56,883 bases of DNA from Actinomycetota bacterium (GTDB lineage Bacteria; Actinomycetota; Actinomycetes; Streptosporangiales; Streptosporangiaceae), in NCBI GenBank assembly GCA_027313705.1, contig DAHVDE010000039.1, positions 1 through 56,883 on the forward strand, in the 5' to 3' direction. Shown piece after piece: positions 9,626 to 17,146 of this stretch. Within the stretch, counting starts at the first letter, position 1. The number at the start of each line of letters is the position of its first letter. Below the pieces are notes generated by a model. That model was not told the DNA's origin. It did no database searches and worked only from the letters and a program-made list of their open reading frames with translations. Made by a program: the position numbers and the translations under genes.

Positions 9626-9654
9626 GCGAGGCCCCGCGATGTCACTACGTGGGG
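9626..9654. repeat. 29-bp direct repeat, copy 2
   Basis: Exact second copy of 9584-9612, offset by 42 bp and separated from it by 13 bp. A degenerate third unit (TGTGACTAAGTGGGGG) sits at about 9671-9686 with similar phasing. Confidence 0.8.
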
Positions 9655-9786
9655 ACTGGGGCAGCTACGTTGTGACTAAGTGGGGGCTGCTCGTGGCGAC
9701 CCGAGCAGCGGTCAGTGTTAATGGTGCGCGGGACCGGCAGTGCAGAAAGGCCGCTTGCCGTGGTGTCCGTGATCGTAACCTGGCCG

Positions 9787-9792
9787 TAACCT
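9787..9792 (+). promoter_or_regulatory. -10-like hexamer TAACCT before the ricT start
   Basis: TAACCT ends 5 nt before GTG 9798, the layout of a leaderless promoter. This supports GTG 9798 as the true start, in a frame different from the body of the gene. Confidence 0.45.
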
Positions 9793-9797
9793 GAAGT

Positions 9798-9892
9798 GTG
9801 GGCATGATGATGGCAGTCAGCTTCAAGCGGTCAGGACGTCTGCACTATCTAGACCCGGGCGACTGCGGCTCGCAGTCGGCGACAAAGTACTG
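9798..9892 (+). other. Displaced 5' coding segment of ricT homologue
   Basis: Reading from GTG 9798 gives VGMMMAVSFKRSGRLHYLDP, the standard N-terminus of actinobacterial PSP1/RicT proteins. The frame then turns to nonsense just after a GGG run at about 9857-9859. Continuing in the frame of the downstream gene gives RLRLAVGDKVLVPTETG, which is the expected continuation. One extra G in the run would join the two parts, so a one-base deletion or an under-called homopolymer is likely. Confidence 0.7.
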
Positions 9893-10645
9893 GTGCCTAC
9901 AGAGACCGGCCCTGAGGTGGCGGAATGTATCTGGGCGCCACAATGGATCGACGACGACATAGGCGGCCTTCCGGTATGTGTCGGGCTCGCGACCGAGGCC
10001 GACCTCGCTCGGGACGATGCCGTACGGGCCAAGCGAGCCGAGGTCAAAATGCTCGCCAGGCGGCGAGTACGAGCACACGGGCTGCCGATGAAAGTCATCG
10101 CGACCGACTATGTGTTCACGACAGGGCTGGTCGTTGTCTACTTCAGTGCCCCCGACCGGGTGGACTTCCGCTCGCTGGTGAAAGACCTGGCGTCCCGGTT
10201 GCGAGCCAAGGTCGAACTCCGCCAGGTCGGGCCAAGGGAAGAAGCCAAGCTTCAAGGCGGGATCGGCTCATGCGGGCGGGATCTATGCTGCGCTACCTTC
10301 TTGCGGGGGTTCGAGCCCGTCATGATCAAGATGGTCAAGGACCAGGATCTGCCGGTCAACCCGATGCGGATTGCCGGAGCCTGCGGGCGGCTGATGTGCT
10401 GCCTGAAGTATGAGCATCCGCTCTATACCCAATTCAGGGACCGGGCGCCCCAGGTCGGAGCCGCCGTCGAAACGCCGGCTGGTGCCGGGACCGTCGTCGG
10501 GTACAGCGTTCCCGCTGACGAGGTGATCGTCAAGGTCGCAGAGACCGGGCAGCGATGTGCCTGCCCTCGGGCTAGCGTCTGCGGGTCGCGGCAAGAGTAC
10601 GAAGCAATGCATAGCCGGGCGCGCGAAGGGCTCCCGGACCGGTAG
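9893..10645 (+). CDS. ricT: PSP1 / RicT (YaaT) family protein, 5' frameshifted
   Basis: The 250-aa body is the PSP1 C-terminal-domain family. In Bacillus the RicT/YaaT member takes part in the RicAFT complex affecting RNA maturation and sporulation phosphorelay; the actinobacterial role is not established. Conserved features are GPEVAECIWAPQW, GIGSCGRDLCCATFL and GACGRLMCCLKYEHPLY with their paired cysteines. Only GTG 9893 is available in this frame, which would remove about 32 conserved residues encoded in another frame from 9798 (see that entry). The position behind tmk and holB matches Bacillus gene order. Either the gene is functional and the sequence lacks one G, or it is a recent pseudogene. 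Confidence 0.82.
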   Translation: MPTETGPEVAECIWAPQWIDDDIGGLPVCVGLATEADLARDDAVRAKRAEVKMLARRRVRAHGLPMKVIATDYVFTTGLVVVYFSAPDRVDFRSLVKDLASRLRAKVELRQVGPREEAKLQGGIGSCGRDLCCATFLRGFEPVMIKMVKDQDLPVNPMRIAGACGRLMCCLKYEHPLYTQFRDRAPQVGAAVETPAGAGTVVGYSVPADEVIVKVAETGQRCACPRASVCGSRQEYEAMHSRAREGLPDR

Positions 10646-10675
10646 ACTCTCTCCGCTGCCGTCTTCTGACGGCAC

Positions 10676-10751
10676 GCCGCCTTAGCTCAGTCGGCAGAGC
10701 GGTTCACTCGTAATGAACAGGTCGTCGGTTCGATTCCGACAGGCGGCTCCA
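10676..10751 (+). tRNA. tRNA-Thr (anticodon CGT)
   Basis: A complete cloverleaf is visible. The 7-bp acceptor stem is GCCGCCT/AGGCGGC, the D arm contains AGCTCAGTCGGCAGAGC, the anticodon stem GTTCA/TGAAC encloses loop CTCGTAA (anticodon CGT), and the T arm is GTCGG TTCGATT CCGAC. The discriminator base is T and CCA is encoded (10749-10751). Mobile-element remnants begin just downstream. Confidence 0.95.
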
Positions 10752-10840
10752 GGTCAGAGGCATGATCACGACCCTGGCCGCAGGATCCGTGGACCGGGTC
10801 GTGGACCGGGTTGCCAAACTTTCCGTACCATTGTGTCATA

Positions 10841-10989
10841 GCAACCACCAAGAACGGTCACATAGAGTTACTGCCTAGCGGGTCGTACTGGGTCCGCGTG
10901 TACTTCGGCGTTGACCCCGTCACGGGCAAGGAGCGGCGCGTCGACCTGGAACTGGCGTTGGAAGGCGCTTCGATGACCATCACGCGCTG
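10841..10989 (+). pseudogene. Tyrosine integrase N-terminal fragment
   Basis: A short frame reads ATTKNGHIELLPSGSYWVRV then YFGVDPVTGKERR, which resembles the N-terminal arm-binding domain of actinobacterial phage or ICE tyrosine integrases. The similarity ends at about 10935, the frame stops at 10989, there is no start codon in frame, and the catalytic domain is missing. Its position about 90 bp after tRNA-Thr fits an element that once integrated into this tRNA gene. Confidence 0.6.
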
Positions 10990-11317
10990 ATGTGCAGGCT
11001 GCACCTGGACCACATCACCCGCCTGGAGGCGATGATCGCGGAACTGGATCAGCAAGTCGAGGCGATGATGACGCCCTTTCGCGCCGAGCGGGACCTGCTG
11101 ACCACCATCCCGGGAATCGGGCCGCTGGCCGCCGCCGCCATCATCTCCGAAATCGGCACCGACATGCCCGGTTCTTCCCTGACGCCGTGCACCTGGCCTC
11201 CTGGGCCGGGATCTGCCCGGCCAACCACGAATCGGCCGGCCGGCGGCGCTCCGGCACGCCCAGGCACGGCAACGCCCACCTGCACCCGGTCCTGGTCGAG
11301 TCCGCCTGGGCCGCGGC
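10960..11317 (+). pseudogene. IS110-family transposase remnant, frameshifted
   Basis: The first frame gives RFDDHHALMCRLHLDHI and LLTTIPGIGPLAAAAIISEI, the start of the transposase_20 (IS116/IS110/IS902) C-terminal domain. Near 11166 the similarity moves by one frame to FFPDAVHLASWAGICPANHE and RHGNAHLHPVLVESAWAAA. The N-terminal DEDD catalytic domain is absent and no IS ends were found, so the copy is dead and truncated at both sides. Confidence 0.75.
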
Positions 11318-11484
11318 GGCTGGCCGACTTGATGATTGCGGCAACGGCGATGGCTGAGGGACTGCCGTTGTTCACCACAAACCCCGATGACTTCATTGGG
11401 CTGGATCGCCTCCTGCGTGTCATCTCGGTCACCCGGCCGACGGTTCCAGATGAGCGCGATGATCAGGACTCGGCAGGATCCTGA
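11316..11484 (+). pseudogene. PIN-domain (VapC-like) toxin C-terminal fragment
   Basis: The frame reads LADLMIAATAMAEGLPLFTT followed by NPDDFIGLDRLL, the last third of a VapC-type PIN ribonuclease, including the conserved DLMIAATA and TNPDDF motifs. The N-terminal two thirds and any antitoxin are missing. It is joined in frame to the 5' part of the IS110 remnant, making a chimeric 164-codon frame from 10990 that is unlikely to be a functional protein. Confidence 0.65.
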
Positions 11485-11721
11485 CCCGGAACTGATTTCG
11501 CTGGTCTCATTCGGAGCGATTACCCGGCCCTGGCCGCAGAGTTTGGCCTCACGGGATAGCCGGGGTTGCAGTCGAATCTGGCCTCAGCGGGCGGCACCTA
11601 AATGAACGTGCGCGTCCCGGTTCCCGCCCTGCCTCGCGGACCTCCTTGGGCCGGCTGACGATGGTGCGGCGGTCAGCCAAGCAGGCTGTGCTTGCGTATC
11701 GTGGGATGCATATTGCATGTT
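11485..11721. other. Non-coding stretch inside the mobile-element scar
   Basis: Nothing recognisable is seen in this interval apart from its position between two sets of gene fragments. Confidence 0.4.
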
Positions 11722-11947
11722 ATGCAAGCTCCTGCCCTGCCGCTTCTGCCGCTTCTGCCGTTGCTGAGGTCGCGGCTGCAGGCTGAGCTGTTGACATTGG
11801 TGCTGCTGTCGCCGGGGCGGGAGTGGTCGCTGACGGAGCTTGCCGAGCGGGCCGGGGGATCGGTGTCGTCGGCTCAGCGGGAGATGGCGCGCGCGGCCGA
11901 CGCGGGCGTGGTGTCGTCGCGGCGGCTTGGCTCCGGAGCGCGGTTGT
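11722..11947 (+). pseudogene. Truncated winged-HTH regulator
   Basis: From ATG 11722 a Leu/Pro-rich start leads into RSRLQAELLTLVLLSPGREW, SLTELAERAGGSVSSAQREM and AGVVSSRRLGS. This is the winged helix-turn-helix found in actinobacterial ArsR-like regulators and in HTH-nucleotidyltransferase proteins. Similarity stops at about 11935 and the frame continues into unrelated sequence. It looks like the 5' half of a gene cut by a later insertion or deletion. Confidence 0.6.
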
Positions 11948-12029
11948 CAGCGAGCGCGACGTCACATACGACCTGCCGGAGGCCGGGCCGCCGCCGCGTG
12001 ACCTGCTGGCCGACAAGAGGTTCAACGAC

Positions 12030-12190
12030 CGCGGCTTCGACGCAACCGCATCAAGACCACCTTCAGCGAGACCACCGCTCAGATGGAACTGGCAAGGTAC
12101 GGCGCGCACACCTTCCTGGCACTGCTCACCAGGACCGCAGCCACCATCACCGCCCGCGCACTCCTCCGCGTCTGCCTCACCCAGGAATAA
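12030..12190 (+). pseudogene. Transposase-like C-terminal fragment
   Basis: A frame ending with TAA at 12188-12190 reads NRIKTTFSETTAQMELARYG and AHTFLALLTRTAATITARAL, resembling the C-terminal end of DDE transposases of IS982- or IS4-like type. The family assignment is from memory and uncertain. There is no upstream catalytic core. It ends 21 bp from the stop of the WNG-repeat gene on the other strand. Confidence 0.4.
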
Positions 12191-12210
12191 CCGAACCCCC
12201 ATAACGCGCC

Positions 12211-14541
12211 TCAGGGGTTGATTGTCTTGATGACCTTCCAAGTGGTGCCGTTCCATAGCTTGGCCAGCGTGGTGACGCCGGGCAGGCCGGTCGCGACGCA
12301 GTCGCGGGGCGAGGCGCAAGATACCGAGGCGATGCCCTGGGGACCGCCGGGTTTGGTGCGCCGCCAGGAGCGCCCGTTCCAGATCAAGCCGATGTCAGTG
12401 TAGACGAGAGGAGGGACCGTGAGCGGTGCGAGGCTTTCGACCAGTACGCAGCTGGTCGCGGTGGCGCAGGACAGGGGAGTACTGGGGGAAAAGTCGCCTT
12501 GCGTTTCGCTAGGAGGATACGAGCCAGGAATCTTGGTGACCTTCCAGATGTGGCCGTTCCAGGTTGCCCCGAACAGGGCGGTCTTCGTTGCGGTCAGTTC
12601 GCGCCCGCCGACCGCTATGCAGTCCGTGCTGCTGCGGCAGGCCGCTGTGCCGAGGCTCTCGGTCGGCGACAGGCCACGTTCGGGGATGATCCGCCAGGTT
12701 CTGCCATTCCACACCTCGCTCAGGTAACCGCCATTGCCCAAGTTCTGGTTATACCAGCTGCCGACAGCTAGGCAGAAGTCTGGCGAGACGCAGGACACGC
12801 TGGCGAAGGTGGCGGCATCGCCGGCACCTGGCACCTTAAGCGAGGCGCTGGTCCAGGTCTTTCCGTTCCAGGTTTCGCTGAATTGCGCCTGGTAGCCATC
12901 GCTGAGCGCCATGCAATAGTCACGCGAGAGGCAGGACAGAAAGATGATGCTGGTGTTGCTAGGGGTGTGGGCGATGCTGGTCCAGTTCCAGCGCTTGCCG
13001 TTCCAGGACGCGGCGCCATACTCGGTCGCCGCCAGGCAGAAGGATGGCCCTGAACACGACAGAGCGGTCAGGGCACCTTTCAGTCCGTGCGGGGAGACCA
13101 GCTTCATCCGGGAGCCGTTCCACGACTCGGCGAGGGTTCTGATGACATCGCCCGGGTCCAGGTATGTTCCGGTCACGAGGCAGGCGCCATGGGGAACGCA
13201 GGAAACGGCCAGGAGTTGGTCAGCCTTGCCGGTCCGCGACACGGCCCAGTCGCGGCCGTTCCACACGACCGCGAAGCTCACATAATCGTGAAGCGTTCCG
13301 GAGTACGATGTGCCGCCAACCGCCAGGCACCGGGCAGGGCTGGTGCACGAGACGCTGGACAGGTCGTACGTGGAACCAGGGTCGGGCACGGACTCCAGGC
13401 GCCAGTTTGCGCCGCCGGTCCAGCGCTCGGCGAGCAGCACGCCGCCGGTCCGCGCATTTCGCATGCCGACCGCGACGCAATTCGCGGTCGACGTGCAGGA
13501 GATTCCGGACAACCAGGAGTAGTCCTTCGCCGGGACCGGTGTGGTCAGCGGCGTCCAGGAGCTGCCGTTCCACAGCGCCGAGCTGACGCTGGACTCACCA
13601 GGCGAACCCGCCGTGCCGTAGCCGACGGCGACGCACACCTTCGCGGCGGGGCAAGCGACTGAGCTGAAACCGTTGAGACCAGCTGGGGATGGCAGCAGCG
13701 TCCATGTGTGGCCGTTCCACGATTCGGCAAAGGCCGTGAAGGTCGGCCCGTGCGGCTGCGTGGAGTATGAGCCGACCGCCATGCAGTCCGACGGCCCGCT
13801 GCACGCCACGCCGCTGAAGTGACTCAGGGGCGCACCGAACGGTATTACCGACCTGGTCAGCGTCCATGAGGTGCCGTTCCAGATCTGCGCCAGGGCCGCG
13901 TAAGGCCCAAGGGCGGCAGTGCTGCGAGTGCCGACCGCCAGGCACTCGTGCGCCGCCGGGCACGCCACCGCGGCCAGAGTGGAATGGCGCAGGCCGTGCG
14001 GCAGCGGCAGCATCTTCCACGACCTGCCGTTCCACTCATCGCTGAGCTGCGCTTGGTATTCATATTCCGCACCGCCCACGGCGACGCATTCCCTGGCGGA
14101 GCGGCAGGCCACTCCGAGCGGGCTCTGCTCCGCCCTCCTCGCTGACGGCATGCCTACCGTCCGCCACGTCCGGCCGTTCCAGATTTGGCTGAACGCAGCA
14201 CCGCTCGCGGACTGTGGCCCCACCCCCAGGCAGAACGACGCGCCTGAACACGACAGCCCGCTCAGGGACCGCATCAGCATCGGGTTGTCCGCTTGAGCCG
14301 GCGCCCGCAGCGCTTGTCCTGCCGGCAGCCCTAGGCTCGGCATGCCCGCGCGTGTCGCTGCCAGGCCGGCTTGGGTCGCTCCAGCACCTGCCGCGCCCGC
14401 CACTATGACCAGCACGGCGGCACCACTCACCGCGGCTGTGCTGCCCAGGAGTGCCAGCATCCGCCGCCGAGTCGGCTGTGCTCGCTCCGCAGCCCGGTCC
14501 GGCACCGGGGAACGGCCTGAGTTGCGCAGTTGTCCGATCAT
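12211..14541 (-). CDS. Secreted 14-repeat WNG protein (probable beta-propeller)
   Basis: The 776-aa protein starts with a long signal sequence (RRRM followed by LALLGSTAAVSGAAVLVIV) and is then almost wholly built of 14 repeats of about 40-55 aa. Each repeat has a pattern of the type S-C-x5-C-x-A-V-G, a variable loop, then WNG-x-x-W. The Cys pair occurs in all 14 units. Units 8-10 and 13 have weaker AVG motifs, and unit 6 has WTG instead of WNG. Short beta repeats with one Cys pair each suggest disulfide-stapled propeller blades; 14 would make two seven-bladed propellers, which is inference. ATG 14541 is chosen over ATG 14556 because GGAAGG lies 7 nt before it. Function unknown, probably extracellular binding. 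Confidence 0.85.
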   Translation of the reverse strand: MIGQLRNSGRSPVPDRAAERAQPTRRRMLALLGSTAAVSGAAVLVIVAGAAGAGATQAGLAATRAGMPSLGLPAGQALRAPAQADNPMLMRSLSGLSCSGASFCLGVGPQSASGAAFSQIWNGRTWRTVGMPSARRAEQSPLGVACRSARECVAVGGAEYEYQAQLSDEWNGRSWKMLPLPHGLRHSTLAAVACPAAHECLAVGTRSTAALGPYAALAQIWNGTSWTLTRSVIPFGAPLSHFSGVACSGPSDCMAVGSYSTQPHGPTFTAFAESWNGHTWTLLPSPAGLNGFSSVACPAAKVCVAVGYGTAGSPGESSVSSALWNGSSWTPLTTPVPAKDYSWLSGISCTSTANCVAVGMRNARTGGVLLAERWTGGANWRLESVPDPGSTYDLSSVSCTSPARCLAVGGTSYSGTLHDYVSFAVVWNGRDWAVSRTGKADQLLAVSCVPHGACLVTGTYLDPGDVIRTLAESWNGSRMKLVSPHGLKGALTALSCSGPSFCLAATEYGAASWNGKRWNWTSIAHTPSNTSIIFLSCLSRDYCMALSDGYQAQFSETWNGKTWTSASLKVPGAGDAATFASVSCVSPDFCLAVGSWYNQNLGNGGYLSEVWNGRTWRIIPERGLSPTESLGTAACRSSTDCIAVGGRELTATKTALFGATWNGHIWKVTKIPGSYPPSETQGDFSPSTPLSCATATSCVLVESLAPLTVPPLVYTDIGLIWNGRSWRRTKPGGPQGIASVSCASPRDCVATGLPGVTTLAKLWNGTTWKVIKTINP

Positions 14542-14711
14542 GACTGATCCTTCCAAGCCAAAGGCCAGGCTCTACCGCGGGACTGCTCGCAGCGATAAGA
14601 CGCCAGACACGCCGATCAGGTTTACGGCATCGCCGAAATCTGGCCGGGTGGTTCCTCGGCTTGGTACGTCGTCGTCGTCGTCGGCGGCGGCGGTGGTGGC
14701 CACACGATCAG

Positions 14712-15575
14712 CTATTCCGGTGGCCATGACTGCCGCCCTGCGGGAGCGCTGGCCAGGAAGGATGAGGCGGCTCCTGGAAGCATGGTCATCGCGTCAGGCG
14801 TCATCAGGATCGGGTCGTCGCGAAGGATCAACTGGTGCAGGGTTTGCAGTTCCCGGCAGGGATCGATGCCGACGTGCTCGCGGCTGAGCCGGTAACCCTG
14901 GAGGTATGCCTGGAGAGCCTCGGCCCGGCAGCCGTCGCGGTACTGGGCGAGCATGAGCATGCCGCGCATGCCGTCGCGAAGCGGGTGGGAGGCGAGCGCC
15001 AGGGTGAGTGCGGCGATCACCTCGTCATACCTGCGCAGATGCAGATCGCAGATCGCCTTGCGCTCGATCGCGAGCAGTCGGTCCTGTTCGAGTGCGTCTG
15101 ACATGGCCGCTAACACGAAGCTTGAGGATGCTCCCGCGTATGCGGGTCCGCGCCACAGGCCGAGCGCATCCGCCAGCCGATTTGATGCCTCTGCGTAGTG
15201 GCCGGTGCTGAGAGCCTGGCTAGCTTGCTCGCGCAACTCCCTGTAGTCGGCCAGGTCGGTGCTGAGGCCTGCCTCGCCAAGCAGGTAACCTGGGTCGCAG
15301 GTCTGGATCGGCCAGCCATTCACGCCGCCGAACTTGTTCCTGAGCCCGGAGACATGGCCTTGCAGCTTGGTGCGGGCGCTTGATGGTGGCTGATCGCCCC
15401 ACAAGCCGTCAATGAGTCGCTCCGCCGAGATCAGCTTTCCCGGTGCGCTGGCCAGGATCGCGACCAGAGCACGCTGATACTTGCCGCTCAGGTCAAGGGC
15501 GTGTCCGGCGACCAGAATCTCGATCGGGCCGAGTAACAACACCCGCACGAGCAGGCTGCTTATCTCGGTGGTCAC
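14712..15575 (-). CDS. SARP/AfsR-type transcriptional regulator
   Basis: The 287-aa protein has the two-domain plan of small SARPs: an OmpR-like winged helix (about residues 10-90, VRVLLLGPIEILVAGHALDL then GKLISAERLIDGLWGD) and a bacterial transcriptional activation domain (about 95-240, TDLADYRELREQASQAL through AYLQGYRLSREHVGIDPCRE). SARPs usually activate a neighbouring natural-product cluster by binding direct repeats spaced 11 bp apart. GTG 15575 overlaps the sulfotransferase stop codon (GTGA), so the two are translationally coupled. It is the best candidate activator of the Cys-rich peptide genes starting at 17147. Confidence 0.9.
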   Translation of the reverse strand: MTTEISSLLVRVLLLGPIEILVAGHALDLSGKYQRALVAILASAPGKLISAERLIDGLWGDQPPSSARTKLQGHVSGLRNKFGGVNGWPIQTCDPGYLLGEAGLSTDLADYRELREQASQALSTGHYAEASNRLADALGLWRGPAYAGASSSFVLAAMSDALEQDRLLAIERKAICDLHLRRYDEVIAALTLALASHPLRDGMRGMLMLAQYRDGCRAEALQAYLQGYRLSREHVGIDPCRELQTLHQLILRDDPILMTPDAMTMLPGAASSFLASAPAGRQSWPPE

Positions 15576-16939
15576 CCGGCCCGTGCCAGCGGTACCTGGG
15601 CGAGCCCGAGCAGGCACGCGATCGCGTGCACCTCGTCGGAACGTACCCGGTGCGTATCGCGACGGTTGATGCAGCGAAGCCGGCCGTGCCGGATGTCGGT
15701 GATCATGTTGGCGTGACCATCAAGCAACTCCTGCCAGACCAGTGGCTCGGCGATGAAGGTTGCCACCGCCTCGTCGTCCGTTCGCGAGTCACCTGCCGAA
15801 ACCACCTCGCTCTCACTGACGGCCGGAAAGGTAACTGTGAGGTCATCGAAGCCGTCGTCATCGGCCACCACGAGCATGATTATCCGGCCGCCGACGGCAG
15901 GCCACAGTTCGCTGACTAGCCGGCGGTCCTGCTCATGCTCCCTGATCCGGTCACCGAGCGCCGCCAGTACGGTTGATCCGTGCCAGTCCTGGCTGCGGTT
16001 CGCGCGCGGCACCCCAGCAGTCGCCTTCACGGTCGGCCCGGTTCCCGGCCCGCTGCCGGGCAGGCGAGGGTCGACAGGTCCTGGTACGTTGTTCCATTCC
16101 GGGCCGACCTCACGGTAACCCAGGTTAGCCAGCGCCTCGTTCACCTGCGCGCGAAGCGGGCCGGGGAGCGCGTCGCCTGGCACCTTAACGCCCCGGCCAA
16201 GGGTCTCCGTGCTGACCTTTGTCGTGAACCAGATCTTCTCGTCGCCAGGTCCGTCGCCCTCGTGGGGTGCTCCGAAGCAAGCCGAGGTGATGCCGGGCAT
16301 CGGAGCGGCTTCCAGGAACTCGAGTAACTTGGCGGCTTCCTCCTCGGGAGCTGCGGCCAGGTCCTCGTACCGAAGCCGGTAACTGCGGTCGGGTTTTGAC
16401 TGCTCGAACGCCAGCAGCATTGTCGCCCATTCGACCCAGTAGTTCGCGATAGCGGCTACATTGTTACCGGGATGTTGAGCCACAAATGGGTCGAAACCGA
16501 ACCGGCTTACTCCCCACGGGCAGGCTTCGATCCCCGAAGCGACCACGTCCATGCAGTGCCGGTAAAGGCAGACGAATTTCGCTTCCGGATACACCTCAGC
16601 GAGCAGTTCCGCGGCCAGCACGCTATCCAGCGACTTGTCGCACCAGCGGGGTTTCCCGCGCCGGTCCAGGTACCTGCCGAACACCCGGTCCAGGGTGTCG
16701 CGCACGAGTTCAGCCGCCTCGGGAGGCAATCCGGGCGGCGCCGTCACTAACCGCTGCTGTCCCTCCCCGGCGTGCTCGAGGATGTCCCACGATCGCAGCA
16801 GCGGCACGCAGGCAGCGGTGATCATCGTCTCTGGCGGACAGGCGATTTCGGGGTGAGTGTCCAGAATGAACCGCAGCAAAGTGGAACCTGATCGACTTGC
16901 GGTCAAGATGAAGACCGGATTTCGGCACGGCTGGGTCAT
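15572..16939 (-). CDS. PAPS-dependent sulfotransferase with extra C-terminal domain
   Basis: The 455-aa protein would transfer sulfate from PAPS to a hydroxyl. Residues 12-25 (LTASRSGSTLLRFI) form the 5'-phosphosulfate loop, followed by LDTHPEIACPPET as in the Sulfotransfer_3 / tyrosylprotein-sulfotransferase-like group. FVCLYRHCMDVVAS is the 3'-phosphate motif. About 150 residues at the C-terminus (from roughly 300) lie outside the catalytic fold; the ATFIAEPLVWQELLDGHANM segment faintly resembles SCP2-like domains, a tentative call. ATG 16939 places the P-loop near the N-terminus as is normal; an upstream in-frame ATG at 17035 is possible. It is divergent from precursor 1 and coupled to the SARP gene, so a Tyr, Ser or Thr of the peptide is a plausible acceptor. 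Confidence 0.85.
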   Translation of the reverse strand: MTQPCRNPVFILTASRSGSTLLRFILDTHPEIACPPETMITAACVPLLRSWDILEHAGEGQQRLVTAPPGLPPEAAELVRDTLDRVFGRYLDRRGKPRWCDKSLDSVLAAELLAEVYPEAKFVCLYRHCMDVVASGIEACPWGVSRFGFDPFVAQHPGNNVAAIANYWVEWATMLLAFEQSKPDRSYRLRYEDLAAAPEEEAAKLLEFLEAAPMPGITSACFGAPHEGDGPGDEKIWFTTKVSTETLGRGVKVPGDALPGPLRAQVNEALANLGYREVGPEWNNVPGPVDPRLPGSGPGTGPTVKATAGVPRANRSQDWHGSTVLAALGDRIREHEQDRRLVSELWPAVGGRIIMLVVADDDGFDDLTVTFPAVSESEVVSAGDSRTDDEAVATFIAEPLVWQELLDGHANMITDIRHGRLRCINRRDTHRVRSDEVHAIACLLGLAQVPLARAG

Positions 16940-17002
16940 GTCTGCAAGCTTGTCACGCTTGGCGGCAATCCCGGAAGTGTTCGACTCGGCCAAATAGCTG
17001 AC

Positions 17003-17046
17003 AGGTAGCCGAACGGTAGCGATCTGGTAGTTCAAGTCGCCAGAAT
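17003..17046 (+). promoter_or_regulatory. Predicted SARP operator and promoter before precursor 1
   Basis: Three heptads, AGGTAGC, CGGTAGC and TGGTAGT, begin at 17003, 17014 and 17025, an exact 11-bp period. Nine bp after the last one is CAGAAT (17041-17046), a possible -10. SARP activators typically bind such tandem heptads located about 8 bp upstream of the -10. The layout would drive transcription toward precursor 1 with a leader of roughly 95 nt. Confidence 0.55.
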
Positions 17047-17085
17047 CAGGACGGCAGAGCTAGCGAAAGAGCAGCCAGGCGGAAG

Positions 17086-17100
17086 GCCGCTGGTAGCGGC
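17086..17100 (+). promoter_or_regulatory. Small hairpin in the precursor 1 leader
   Basis: GCCGCT-GGT-AGCGGC forms a perfect 6-bp stem with a 3-nt loop, 46 bp before the precursor start. It could affect message stability or be incidental. Confidence 0.3.
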
Positions 17101-17146
17101 TGGTGTGACTATAGGTACAGCCGATCAGTGCTCCATGGAGGATTCA

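Noticed and set aside
9584-9686. Possible CRISPR array
   Set aside because: Only two exact repeats with a 13-bp spacer, a degenerate third copy and no cas genes in the window.
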